Source of the DNA: an uncultured Bacteroidota bacterium
Lineage (GTDB): Bacteria; Bacteroidota; Bacteroidia; Chitinophagales; Chitinophagaceae
Direction of reading: 5' to 3'
Assembly: GCA_903944755.1 (NCBI GenBank)
Contig: CAJATB010000236.1
Location: 1 to 9,092, forward strand
DNA: 9,092 bases
The first letter of the stretch is position 1. The number at the start of each line of letters is the position of its first letter. Under the pieces are notes generated by a model, which was not told the origin of the DNA, did no database searches, and was given only the letters and a program-made list of their open reading frames with translations. Of this stretch, positions 1 through 7,953 are shown in pieces. A program made the position numbers and the translations under genes.

Positions 1-1297
1 AATGCCCATGTATAAAACGCCATTTTTGCTTAACAATGAATGGGACGTGCAATTCAAAGGAACTTCACGTTTAGGTACCTGGGTTTTTGATTATACAATT
101 ATTAAAGAGAAAACAGGAAAACTAGGTTATGATTTATACTTAGTTGACATCCTTGGCTTGTTAGATAGGCCAAAAATATATGGCTACCCCGACGACACAG
201 ATCGCTTTATTGGATTCCAGATAGCTGCGGTAGACTGGATAGCACATTGGAAGCAGCTGCCTGATTTAATTCACTGTCATGACCACCAGGCAGCAATTGT
301 CCCTTTTATGATAAAGCATTGCTACGATTATCAAAAAATGCAAAACATTAAAACAGTATTAACTATTCATAATGCACAATACCATGGTTCAATGGGATGG
401 GACAAGACGGCGCTTTTGCCTAAATGGGATTTATGGAAAAAGGGGTTGTTAGAATGGAATGATTGTGTAAACTCATTAGCAACTGGTATTAAGTGTGCTG
501 ATAAGGTTACTACTGTTAGTAAAACCTATATGCTCCAACTTTCGCATCAATCTAATGGACTAGAAACCCTGTTTGAATATGAGCGAAATAAATGCGTCGG
601 CATTTTAAATGGCATTGATAATGAATTGTGGAATCCTGCAACAGACCCAATGATTCCTTTTCATTATACTGTTGAAGAGGTGATTGCAGGCAAACAAAAA
701 AATAAAGCCGCCATTTGTGCAAAATATAATTTGGATATTGCTAAGCCCTTAATCGTATTCATTGGTCGCTTTGTGGGTGAAAAAGCAGCTGATGTATTGC
801 CAGGAGCAATTCAGCATGCATTGGATAAGACAAATTGTGGAGCCAATTTTTTAGTAATAGGAACGGGGGATACTGCCATAGAATCGGCTTTAAATTATTT
901 AGTTCAATTATATCCAGGCAATTATAATACCTATATTGGCTATGATGAAAAAATTGGGCATGAAGCTTATGCAGCTGCTGATTTTTTATTAATGCCAAGC
1001 AGGGTGGAGCCTTGTGGGTTGAATCAAATGTATGCATTGCGTTATGGCACTATTCCAATGGTACGAGATACGGGCGGGCTGCATGATACCGTTATTGATA
1101 TGGGTGATACAGGCGGATTTGGTATTCGTTTTATACATGCTAACGAGCAGGATATTGTTCATTCAATAGAAAGGGCTATTTCAGTTTTTCAGGATAAAAA
1201 TCAAATGTCAAAAATGATTCAATTAGCGATGAATATTGATCATAGTTGGGATGCGGTAGTGCATGAATACAAAAACGTATACAAATCCATTACTTAA
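1..1297 (+). CDS. glgA: Glycogen synthase (ADP-glucose type, GT5), 5'-truncated by window edge
   Basis: Transfers glucose from ADP-glucose to the non-reducing end of an alpha-1,4-glucan in the cytoplasm. The visible 431 residues cover most of the two Rossmann-like halves of a GT-B fold. Numbering from the ATG at 2, landmarks are HCHDHQAA (91-98), TIHNAQYHG (121-129), TTVSKTY (170-176), ILNGIDNELWNP (201-212), the sugar-nucleotide loop GRFVGEKAADVL (255-266) and the GT5 signature SRVEPCGLNQMYALRYG (333-349), followed by TGGLHDTV (357-364). The ATG at 2 is probably not the true start. The MPMYKTPF stretch is normally internal in Bacteroidota GlgA, and the N-terminal KxGGL ADP-glucose-binding motif is missing, so roughly 35-45 residues should lie to the left. 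It ends in three in-frame TAA codons (1295-1303), and glgC follows after 16 bases. The family call is firm; only the 5' end is unknown. Confidence 0.95.
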   Translation, partial: MPMYKTPFLLNNEWDVQFKGTSRLGTWVFDYTIIKEKTGKLGYDLYLVDILGLLDRPKIYGYPDDTDRFIGFQIAAVDWIAHWKQLPDLIHCHDHQAAIVPFMIKHCYDYQKMQNIKTVLTIHNAQYHGSMGWDKTALLPKWDLWKKGLLEWNDCVNSLATGIKCADKVTTVSKTYMLQLSHQSNGLETLFEYERNKCVGILNGIDNELWNPATDPMIPFHYTVEEVIAGKQKNKAAICAKYNLDIAKPLIVFIGRFVGEKAADVLPGAIQHALDKTNCGANFLVIGTGDTAIESALNYLVQLYPGNYNTYIGYDEKIGHEAYAAADFLLMPSRVEPCGLNQMYALRYGTIPMVRDTGGLHDTVIDMGDTGGFGIRFIHANEQDIVHSIERAISVFQDKNQMSKMIQLAMNIDHSWDAVVHEYKNVYKSIT

Positions 1298-1313
1298 TAA
1301 TAATACCTAGGTT

Positions 1314-2597
1314 ATGAAAAATTTTGCGAAAGAAACTATTTCCATTATCCTTGGTGGAGGAGCTGGTTCACGGCTATCTCCTTTAACTGCAAGCAGGTCA
1401 AAACCCGCCGTTCCTATTGCTGGCAAATACCGTTTGGTGGATATCCCAATTAGTAATTGTATCAATAGTAATTTGAATAGAATTTTTGTATTGACGCAAT
1501 TTAATTCCGCTTCCTTAAATCAGCACATAAAAAATACCTATCATTTTAGTTCCTTTAGTTCTGGCTTTGTTGACATTCTTGCGGCCGAACAAACGCCCGA
1601 CAATCCAGGTTGGTTTCAGGGTACTGCTGACGCGGTTAGACAGTCGTTGAGGCACTTAGATAAAATGGATTTCGAGTATGTACTTATATTAAGTGGAGAC
1701 CAGTTATACCAAATGGATTTTAGTGAAATGATTCGAGCGCACAAAGAAAGTGGCGCAGCAATAAGTATTGCAACTATTCCTGTAGCAGAAAGAGAAGCAT
1801 CGGAATTTGGTATTTTGAAAGCGGATAACGAAAATATTATTACCTCATTTATTGAAAAGCCTAATAAAGAATTATTGTCCAATTGGGTAAGTGATACTGG
1901 GGCATTGATGCAATCAAAAGGGAGGAACTATTTAGCTTCCATGGGTATTTATGTTTTTAACAAGGACATTTTGTATAAATTATTAAATGAAGTGCATGCG
2001 CAAGCAACTGATTTTGGAAAGGAAATTATTCCAGATTCTATTGAGCAGTATAAAGTGTTGAGTTATCAGTATGACGGTTATTGGACGGATATTGGAAATA
2101 TTTATTCCTTCTTTGAAGCAAATATTGCACTAACCGACGAAATCCCGCCTTTTAATTTATTTGATAGTACACAAACCGTATATACGAGAGCTAGGATGTT
2201 ACCACCTGCGAAAATTAGTGGCACCATGATTAATAAAGCCATTATTGCAGAAGGTTCAATTATTCATGCGGCTTCCATATTTCAGTCGGTGATTGGCATA
2301 AGGTCCAGGATAGGGAAGGATTCGGTAATTAAGAATTCGTATATAATGGGTTGTGATTATTATGAAACAATAGAACAAATCAATAAAAAAAATGAAAATG
2401 GCGAACCTGTTTTAGGCATTGGGGAGCGTTGTGTAATTGAGGATGCCATTGTGGACAAGAATTGTTCTATTGGAAATGATGTGCATATTAAAGGAGGCGC
2501 ACATTTAGAAAAGACTGACCACCCTTTGTATACCATTAAAGATGGAATTATTGTAATAAAAAAAGGAGCCGTTATACCGAATGGGTATATGATTTAA
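1314..2597 (+). CDS. glgC: Glucose-1-phosphate adenylyltransferase (ADP-glucose pyrophosphorylase)
   Basis: Makes ADP-glucose and pyrophosphate from glucose-1-phosphate and ATP, the committed and usually allosterically controlled step of bacterial glycogen synthesis. The 427 residues are full length for the family. The N-terminal nucleotidyltransferase domain (about 8-270) shows GGGAGSRLSPLT (14-25), SRSKPAVPIAGKYRLVDIP (28-46), GWFQGTADAVRQ (99-110), SGDQLYQMD (127-135), EFGILK (164-169), EKP (181-183) and YWTDIG (256-261). A C-terminal left-handed beta-helix of hexapeptide-like repeats (about 290-425) follows. The motif spellings, including CDYYET (347-352) and the ending GIIVIKKGAVIPNG, resemble plant and cyanobacterial enzymes more than the E. 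coli enzyme. Its ATG sits 16 bases after glgA with no Shine-Dalgarno sequence. Tandem TAA stops end it, and the transporter gene follows after 27 bases. Confidence 0.97.
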   Translation: MKNFAKETISIILGGGAGSRLSPLTASRSKPAVPIAGKYRLVDIPISNCINSNLNRIFVLTQFNSASLNQHIKNTYHFSSFSSGFVDILAAEQTPDNPGWFQGTADAVRQSLRHLDKMDFEYVLILSGDQLYQMDFSEMIRAHKESGAAISIATIPVAEREASEFGILKADNENIITSFIEKPNKELLSNWVSDTGALMQSKGRNYLASMGIYVFNKDILYKLLNEVHAQATDFGKEIIPDSIEQYKVLSYQYDGYWTDIGNIYSFFEANIALTDEIPPFNLFDSTQTVYTRARMLPPAKISGTMINKAIIAEGSIIHAASIFQSVIGIRSRIGKDSVIKNSYIMGCDYYETIEQINKKNENGEPVLGIGERCVIEDAIVDKNCSIGNDVHIKGGAHLEKTDHPLYTIKDGIIVIKKGAVIPNGYMI

Positions 2598-2624
2598 TAA
2601 ATTTTAAAAACGAAACGAATTGCT

Positions 2625-4001
2625 ATGCAAAATACTAGCCCCCCAAATTTAATGCACACCAAGCCGAAAATGTCATTAATGCAAATTGTTTTAATGAGTT
2701 TCGGATTTATGGGTATTCAGTTTGGATTTGCACTTCAAAATGGAAACACATCAAGAATCCTACGCAGCTTTGGCGCTGATGTAGAACAACTACCCATGTT
2801 TTGGATTGTTGCCCCACTTGTAGGCATGATTGTACAGCCAATTGTTGGACATTATAGTGACAGAACCTGGAATAGGGTTGGACGCCGAAAGCCTTACTTT
2901 TTAGTAGGGGCAATTTTGTCTTCGCTTGCATTAATACTTTTACCTAACTCGGGTTTGTTAACTGCAATTCTTCCTGCATTATGGATGGGTGCTGCAATGG
3001 TAATGATAATGGATGCTTCTTTTAATGTATCAATGGAACCTTTTAGGGCGTTGGTTGCGGACAATTTACCCGACGCGCAAAGAACTAGTGGTTTTGCGAT
3101 TCAAACTTTTTTAATCGGTATAGGTGCGGTTGCTGGTTCTGCATTGCCTTCTTTATTGGCAAAAATGGGATACTCGCAAGAAGCAGGCATAACAGGAGTC
3201 GCCGACAATATTCGGTATTCGTTTTATATAGGGGCAGTTGTATTTATTGCTGCTATTTTAGTAACTGTATTTTTTTCCAAAGAATATCCGCCAGCTGAAT
3301 ATGAAAAGTATCATGGGCAGGTAGATGCAGCCACAAAACAAAAGTCCAGCTTTACAGACATTTTTAAAGATTTTTGGAACATGCCAGCCACGATGAAACA
3401 ACTAGGGCTGGTTCAATTTTTTTCTTGGTTTGCTTTATTTTCCATGTGGGTATTTACAACCGATGCGGTAGCTACGCATGTATTTGGGTTAAGTGGGGAT
3501 TATTCTAAAACTATTGAATATAACACCGCAGGCAATGTGGTTAGTTCCGCGTTTGGGATATACAATTTAGTAGCTGCGGCCTACGCTTTATGCTTACCAA
3601 TAGTGGCTAGGTATATTGGCCGAAAAGGGACTCATGCTTTTTCTTTGATAGCAGGCGGGGTTGGATTATTGTCAATTTATTTTATTAAAGATCCAGCAAT
3701 GTTAACCTATTCAATGATAGGTGTTGGCTTAGCTTGGGCAAGTATCTTAGCAATGCCGTATGTAATTTTATCGGGGTCTATTCCTGCAGGAAAGCTTGGC
3801 ATATACATGGGTATTTTTAATTTCTTTATTACACTGCCACAAATCATAAATGGTATTATTGGAGGTTGGATAGTCAAGCATATTTATGGAGGACAACCCA
3901 TTTATGCAATTGTATTAGCTGGGGTATTATTAATTTGTGCAGCAGTAAGTGTTTTGTTTGTGAAAGATGCTGGCGATGCTAAAAAGAAGGGGTTAAACTA
4001 A
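2625..4001 (+). CDS. MFS sugar transporter (SLC45/maltose-transporter-like)
   Basis: Inner-membrane secondary transporter, probably a proton symporter for maltose, short maltodextrins or glucose; the substrate is inferred from the neighbours. The 458-residue protein has about 12 hydrophobic segments, at roughly 20-38, 57-76, 91-107, 112-132, 155-178, 199-217, 261-281, 304-327, 337-353, 358-381, 391-414 and 425-446. The loop between segments 2 and 3 carries the MFS signature as DRTWNRVGRRKP (79-90). A long polar loop (about 218-258) separates the two six-helix halves. The MSFGFMGIQFGFALQNG start of helix 1 (24-40) is typical of the SLC45-like group common in Bacteroidota alpha-glucan loci. The true start could be Met10 (2652) or Met16 (2670), because the first residues are poorly hydrophobic and look dispensable. 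Nothing resembles a Shine-Dalgarno sequence that would decide between them. It lies between glgC and the secreted amylase. Confidence 0.85.
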   Translation: MQNTSPPNLMHTKPKMSLMQIVLMSFGFMGIQFGFALQNGNTSRILRSFGADVEQLPMFWIVAPLVGMIVQPIVGHYSDRTWNRVGRRKPYFLVGAILSSLALILLPNSGLLTAILPALWMGAAMVMIMDASFNVSMEPFRALVADNLPDAQRTSGFAIQTFLIGIGAVAGSALPSLLAKMGYSQEAGITGVADNIRYSFYIGAVVFIAAILVTVFFSKEYPPAEYEKYHGQVDAATKQKSSFTDIFKDFWNMPATMKQLGLVQFFSWFALFSMWVFTTDAVATHVFGLSGDYSKTIEYNTAGNVVSSAFGIYNLVAAAYALCLPIVARYIGRKGTHAFSLIAGGVGLLSIYFIKDPAMLTYSMIGVGLAWASILAMPYVILSGSIPAGKLGIYMGIFNFFITLPQIINGIIGGWIVKHIYGGQPIYAIVLAGVLLICAAVSVLFVKDAGDAKKKGLN

Positions 4002-4030
4002 AAAGTTTCCTATTTATTAAATAAGAAGTC

Positions 4031-4087
4031 ATGTTAAAAAAATGTTTTTTCGTAATTGTACTTTTCTTAAGTACGCAATTAATTGCA
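4031..4087 (+). other. Signal peptide of the SusA-like enzyme
   Basis: The first 19 residues have a Lys-Lys N-region, a hydrophobic core (CFFVIVLFLS) and a short polar end, with the likely signal peptidase I cut after QLIA and before Gln20. The only cysteine (Cys5) precedes the core, so this is not a lipoprotein signal. It places the enzyme outside the cytoplasm, unlike its glycogen-synthesis neighbours. Confidence 0.85.
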
Positions 4088-5887
4088 CAGGTTGAAAAGG
4101 AAGCAGTAGTTGCTTATCCAACGAATTGGTTCGTGCAAATGAAATGGAATAAAGTGCAGGTACTTCTAAGGAGTACTTCGCTTGATTTATCTAAAGCAAC
4201 TATTAGTATTGCTTACCCTGGAGTAAAATTATTGAAAGTAAATAAGTTCGATAATAAAAATTACGTTGCACTTGATTTGGAAATTAGCACCACGGCCAAA
4301 AAAGGAAATGTTGCTTTTTTAATAAAAACGGGGAATGTAGTTGTAAATAAGTCTTGGCCAATTATGGCACGTCGTGAAGGCAAAGGCACCAAATTTGCGC
4401 AAGGTATTGACCAGTCAGATTTTATTTATTTTTTAATGCCCGACAGGTTTAGTAATGGCGACCCTAGTAACGACCGCTTAGCTGGCATGTTGGACCAAAC
4501 ATTAAACAGAGATTCTATTTATCATAGGCATGGTGGCGACTTGCAAGGGGTAAGCAACAATTTGGATTACTTGCAAAAAATGGGTACGACTGCACTTTGG
4601 ATGACACCTGTTATTGAAAATGATATGCCAAACAGAACTGAGCATGGGTATGCTTTTACGGATCATTATACTATTGAAAAAAGATTTGGCGGAGCAGCAG
4701 CTTATTTAAAACTAAGTGATGACTTACATAAAAGAGGCATGAAATTAATTCAAGATGCAGTATACAATCACGTAGGTCGCTTTCACTTTTTAGTGCAGGA
4801 TGCGCCATCGAAAGATTGGTTGCACCAGTGGCCAACTTACACACAAACGATTTACAAGGAGCAAACCTTTTTCGATCCTTATAAAGCCGAAAGTGAAACA
4901 AAAAAAATGGAGCAGGGTTGGTTCACTACAGAAATGCCTGACATGAATCACCAAAACAATTTTGTTGCTAATTTTTTAATTCAACATGCACTGTGGTCGG
5001 TTGAAACATTTGGGGTAGATGCTTGGCGTATTGACACCTACATATACAACGACGTAGTATTCATGAACAAAGTAAACGCTGCATTAAACGACGAATATCC
5101 TAAGCTAACTTCTTTTGGAGAGTGCTGGGTACATGGTGTTGCGAATCAGGCTTATTTTGTAGAAAACAACATGAACCTTCCCTACAAGAGTAATTTACAA
5201 GGGGCGGCTGATTTTCAAACATTATTTTATGGTATTCAGCCTGCCTTAAATGAAAAATTCGGATGGACCGACGGGGTGAATAAATTATACAATACACTTA
5301 GCCAAGATTTTTTATACAAGGATGCAACGCGTAACGTGATTTTTTTAGACAACCATGACATGACTAGGGCTTTGTCTGGTTTTGGAGAAAGTGTACCAAA
5401 ATTAAAAATAGCTTTGGCATGGTTAATGACTTGTCGTGGAATTCCTCAATTGTATTATGGAACAGAGGCCCTTATGAAAGGGGTGTCTAATCCAGATGGC
5501 TGGGTTAGATTAGATTTGCCAGGTGGATGGGCTGGTGATACAAAAAATGTGTTCACTGAACAAGGTTTAACAACCGAGGAAGCTGATATGTTAAAATACA
5601 CGCAAGTGCTGGGTAATTTCAGAAAATCTTCTTCCGCAATAACAAAAGGCAAGATGATGCAATATTTGCCTAATGAGGGTTTGTATGTTTATTTTAGGTA
5701 TGATAATGCGCAAACAATCATGTGTGTAATGAATACAGGAACAACCGAAAGAACTGTTAATTTTGCAAACTTTGCAGAAAGAACAAACGGATTTAAAGGA
5801 GGCAAGGATGTGGTGAGCGGAAAATTAATGAGTAACTCATTTACTATTCCTGCTCAATTTATGCAAGTGATTGAATTAACTAAATAA
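4031..5887 (+). CDS. Periplasmic GH13 alpha-amylase / neopullulanase, SusA-like
   Basis: Hydrolyses alpha-1,4 linkages in starch-like glucans, pullulan or cyclodextrins, probably in the periplasm. The 618 residues and the layout match SusA of Bacteroides (about 617 aa). There is a signal peptide (1-19), an N-terminal beta domain of the cyclomaltodextrinase type (about 22-115), a GH13 barrel (about 125-525) and a C-terminal beta domain (about 530-618). Visible GH13 regions are DAVYNHV (242-248), MPDMN (302-306), GVDAWRIDTY with nucleophile Asp335, FGECW with acid/base Glu364, and FLDNHD with Asp443, so all catalytic residues are present. There is no lipobox cysteine after the signal peptide and no recognisable type IX secretion C-terminal domain, so a soluble periplasmic enzyme is most likely. 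The exact specificity (neopullulanase, cyclomaltodextrinase or alpha-amylase) cannot be read from sequence. It starts 29 bases after the transporter gene and ends 2 bases before glgB. Confidence 0.93.
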   Translation: MLKKCFFVIVLFLSTQLIAQVEKEAVVAYPTNWFVQMKWNKVQVLLRSTSLDLSKATISIAYPGVKLLKVNKFDNKNYVALDLEISTTAKKGNVAFLIKTGNVVVNKSWPIMARREGKGTKFAQGIDQSDFIYFLMPDRFSNGDPSNDRLAGMLDQTLNRDSIYHRHGGDLQGVSNNLDYLQKMGTTALWMTPVIENDMPNRTEHGYAFTDHYTIEKRFGGAAAYLKLSDDLHKRGMKLIQDAVYNHVGRFHFLVQDAPSKDWLHQWPTYTQTIYKEQTFFDPYKAESETKKMEQGWFTTEMPDMNHQNNFVANFLIQHALWSVETFGVDAWRIDTYIYNDVVFMNKVNAALNDEYPKLTSFGECWVHGVANQAYFVENNMNLPYKSNLQGAADFQTLFYGIQPALNEKFGWTDGVNKLYNTLSQDFLYKDATRNVIFLDNHDMTRALSGFGESVPKLKIALAWLMTCRGIPQLYYGTEALMKGVSNPDGWVRLDLPGGWAGDTKNVFTEQGLTTEEADMLKYTQVLGNFRKSSSAITKGKMMQYLPNEGLYVYFRYDNAQTIMCVMNTGTTERTVNFANFAERTNGFKGGKDVVSGKLMSNSFTIPAQFMQVIELTK

Positions 5888-5889
5888 AT

Positions 5890-7830
5890 ATGCCAAAATA
5901 CGAAGAAGCTCATTTTGTAGATGCTGCACAACCGGTCTGGAACTATTCCTTATTTACCGATGCCGACGTGCGTAATTTTCAAAATGGAACACATTATGCT
6001 TTGTATAATTTTTTTGGTAACAAACAAATAGAAGTACTTGGCCAAATGGGTACTTATTTTGCGGTTTGGGCACCCAATGCAACAGCCGTTTTTGTAGTAG
6101 GTAATTTTAATAATTGGGATAATACTACGCATCCTTTAAAAGTGAGGCTGGATAGTTCAGGAATATGGGAAGGTTTTATTCCAAACCTGCATAAAGGAGA
6201 GGTTTACAAATACCATATACATGGCTATAAAGGGGTTAAGCTTGACAAGGGCGACCCTTATGCTAACTATTGGGAGTTAAGGCCATTAACAGCTTCCATT
6301 ACCTGGGATACGGCGTATGCATGGAACGATGCAAAGTGGCTAAGTCAAAGAAAAGTAAAAAACAGCACCGACCAACCTTATTCCGTGTACGAAGTGCATT
6401 TGGCAAGTTGGATGCGCCCCGATAAAAACAATGAGGATTCCTATAACTCCTATACACAATTAATTGATTTATTGGTTCCGTATGTAAAGGAGATGGGGTT
6501 TACGCATGTTGAATTCATGCCCGTTATGGAGCATCCATTTGACGGAAGCTGGGGCTATCAGGGAGTTGGTTTTTTTGCACCCACTTCTCGTTTTGGGAAT
6601 CCACAAGCATTTGCTGCATTAGTGGAAGCTTTCCATACTGCCGAAATTGGGGTAATTATTGACTGGGTACCTTCGCATTTTCCTTATGATGCGCATGGTT
6701 TATTTATGTTTGATGGCGCCAATACCTATGAGTATGCCGATATGCGTAAAGGATATCATCCCGACTGGAGTTCTTACATATTTAATTATAAAAGAGGGGA
6801 AGTAAAGTCCTTCTTAATTAGTAGTGCACGTTTTTGGTGTGATAAATTTCACATTGATGGTTTAAGGGTGGATGCAGTAAGTTCCATGTTAAAATTAAAT
6901 TACAGCAGGGAGGACGGGCAGTGGGAGCCCAATGAATTTGGAGGCAATGGTAATATAGAAGCGATTGCTTTTTTAAAGGATTTAAATGAAACTTTATACC
7001 GCGATTTCCCAGAAATACAAACCATAGCCGAAGAAGCGACCGATTGGCCAGGTATTACCAAGCCCACTTTTATGGAGGGGTTAGGATTTGGTATGAAATG
7101 GATGATGGGATGGATGCACGACACTTTGGATTATTTTAAAGCACACCCAACTTCAAGAGCTAGTTTACAGAATAAGTTTACTTTTTCGATGATGTATTAT
7201 TATGACGAGCATTTTATGTTACCGCTTAGTCATGACGAAGTAGTACATGGCAAAAGCCCCATGATTTATAAAATGCCAGGAGATGAATGGCAGAAATTTG
7301 CGAACCTGCGCTTACTTTATACCTACATGTTTACGCATCCGGGTGCAAAATTATTATTCATGGGAAATGAATTTGCCGCCACTAGTGAATGGGATTATAC
7401 AACAGAATTACAGTGGGATTTATTGGCGCATTCAAGCCATAGCGGCATGAAATATTGTGTACAGCAACTTAATTCATTATATAAAAACAATCCCGCTTTA
7501 TATGAATTACAATATCATGAATCGGGATTTGAATGGGTAGAAACCAATAAAAGGCATGAAGGGGTAATAGCTTACAAAAGAAAAGGGAAGGATCCCAAGG
7601 ATGATGTTTTGGTAGTATTAAATATGTCCACTATCCCTTTACATAATTTTCCAATTCATGTTTATGGTAATAAACAATGGAAAGAAATATTTAATAGTGA
7701 TGCTAAGCCTTTTTGGGGCGTTGGGGACTTGTATAATCCTAAAGTGGTCATGATACCACAAGACGGTAAGAAAGAGTGGTTTATGCTTAGTTTGGAATTA
7801 CCTGCGCTTTCCGCTATTGTACTTAAATAA
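5890..7830 (+). CDS. glgB: 1,4-alpha-glucan branching enzyme (GH13_9 type)
   Basis: Cuts an alpha-1,4 chain and reattaches it through an alpha-1,6 bond, branching glycogen in the cytoplasm. The 646-residue protein has one N-terminal CBM48 domain (about 50-135, including FAVWAPNA and VVGNFNNWD), a GH13 barrel (about 165-520) and a C-terminal beta domain (about 545-646). Catalytic regions are DWVPSHF (258-264), GLRVDAVSSM with nucleophile Asp328, AEEATDWP with acid/base Glu381, and LPLSHDEVVHGK with Asp449. The HPFDGSWGYQ and FMGNEFA motifs are typical of bacterial GlgB. It is shorter than E. coli GlgB (about 728 aa) because the extra N-terminal N1 domain is absent, a common natural variant. 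The start at 5890 lies 2 bases after the SusA-like stop codon, which suggests translational coupling. No signal peptide is present. It is the last gene of the operon. Confidence 0.97.
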   Translation: MPKYEEAHFVDAAQPVWNYSLFTDADVRNFQNGTHYALYNFFGNKQIEVLGQMGTYFAVWAPNATAVFVVGNFNNWDNTTHPLKVRLDSSGIWEGFIPNLHKGEVYKYHIHGYKGVKLDKGDPYANYWELRPLTASITWDTAYAWNDAKWLSQRKVKNSTDQPYSVYEVHLASWMRPDKNNEDSYNSYTQLIDLLVPYVKEMGFTHVEFMPVMEHPFDGSWGYQGVGFFAPTSRFGNPQAFAALVEAFHTAEIGVIIDWVPSHFPYDAHGLFMFDGANTYEYADMRKGYHPDWSSYIFNYKRGEVKSFLISSARFWCDKFHIDGLRVDAVSSMLKLNYSREDGQWEPNEFGGNGNIEAIAFLKDLNETLYRDFPEIQTIAEEATDWPGITKPTFMEGLGFGMKWMMGWMHDTLDYFKAHPTSRASLQNKFTFSMMYYYDEHFMLPLSHDEVVHGKSPMIYKMPGDEWQKFANLRLLYTYMFTHPGAKLLFMGNEFAATSEWDYTTELQWDLLAHSSHSGMKYCVQQLNSLYKNNPALYELQYHESGFEWVETNKRHEGVIAYKRKGKDPKDDVLVVLNMSTIPLHNFPIHVYGNKQWKEIFNSDAKPFWGVGDLYNPKVVMIPQDGKKEWFMLSLELPALSAIVLK

Positions 7831-7841
7831 CAATTTTAGGC

Positions 7842-7907
7842 AAGTTTTGCACATAAGGCTCCAAGTATACTGAAGTTAATAATTAGGTAATATTAAGTGC
7901 AGAACTT
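7842..7907. repeat. Long imperfect inverted repeat downstream of glgB
   Basis: The arms AAGTTTTGCAC (7842-7852) and GTGCAGAACTT (7897-7907) pair over 11 positions; the single non-Watson-Crick position would be a G-U wobble in RNA. Inside, TTAATA (7876-7881) pairs with TATTAA (7891-7896), directly abutting the right outer arm, and an 8-base palindrome AGTATACT lies at 7864-7871. A T-rich stretch (about 7906-7915) follows the right arm. It could be the 3' end or terminator of the glycogen operon transcript, or an operator for the downstream small gene. The pairing is seen directly; the role is inferred. Confidence 0.5.
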
Positions 7908-7953
7908 TGTTTTATAATTCGGCCTTGATAAAAAACTATAAAACATACCTATT

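Noticed and set aside
2..4. ATG at the left edge as the true start of glycogen synthase
   Set aside because: The frame is open to base 1, MPMYKTPF is normally internal in Bacteroidota GlgA, and the N-terminal KxGGL substrate motif would be missing; truncation by the window is the simpler reading.
759..1037. Minus-strand open frame inside glgA
   Set aside because: It is fully antisense to a strongly conserved GT5 coding region and its predicted protein has no recognisable domain. The same holds for minus-strand frames at 1616-1882, 2707-2931, 4671-4901, 5100-5297, 5455-5652, 5950-6132 and 6900-7124.
1305..1312. ACCTAGGT palindrome between glgA and glgC
   Set aside because: Eight bases in a 16-base intra-operon gap are too little to support an operator.
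4002..4030. AT-rich palindrome TATTTATTAAATA before the SusA-like gene
   Set aside because: A short A/T-only palindrome is expected by chance in an AT-rich gap and has no T-tract or GC stem; it is not called as a regulator or terminator.
7847..7871. TTGCAC and TATACT as a sigma70-type promoter
   Set aside because: The spacer is only 13 bases, too short for the usual -35/-10 geometry, and Bacteroidota promoters use a different consensus (TAnnTTTG at -7).
7902..7909. GAACTTTG as a confident Bacteroidota -7 box
   Set aside because: It differs from TAnnTTTG by one base but has no convincing TTG element about 19-21 bases upstream, so it is mentioned only as a possibility in the inverted-repeat finding.
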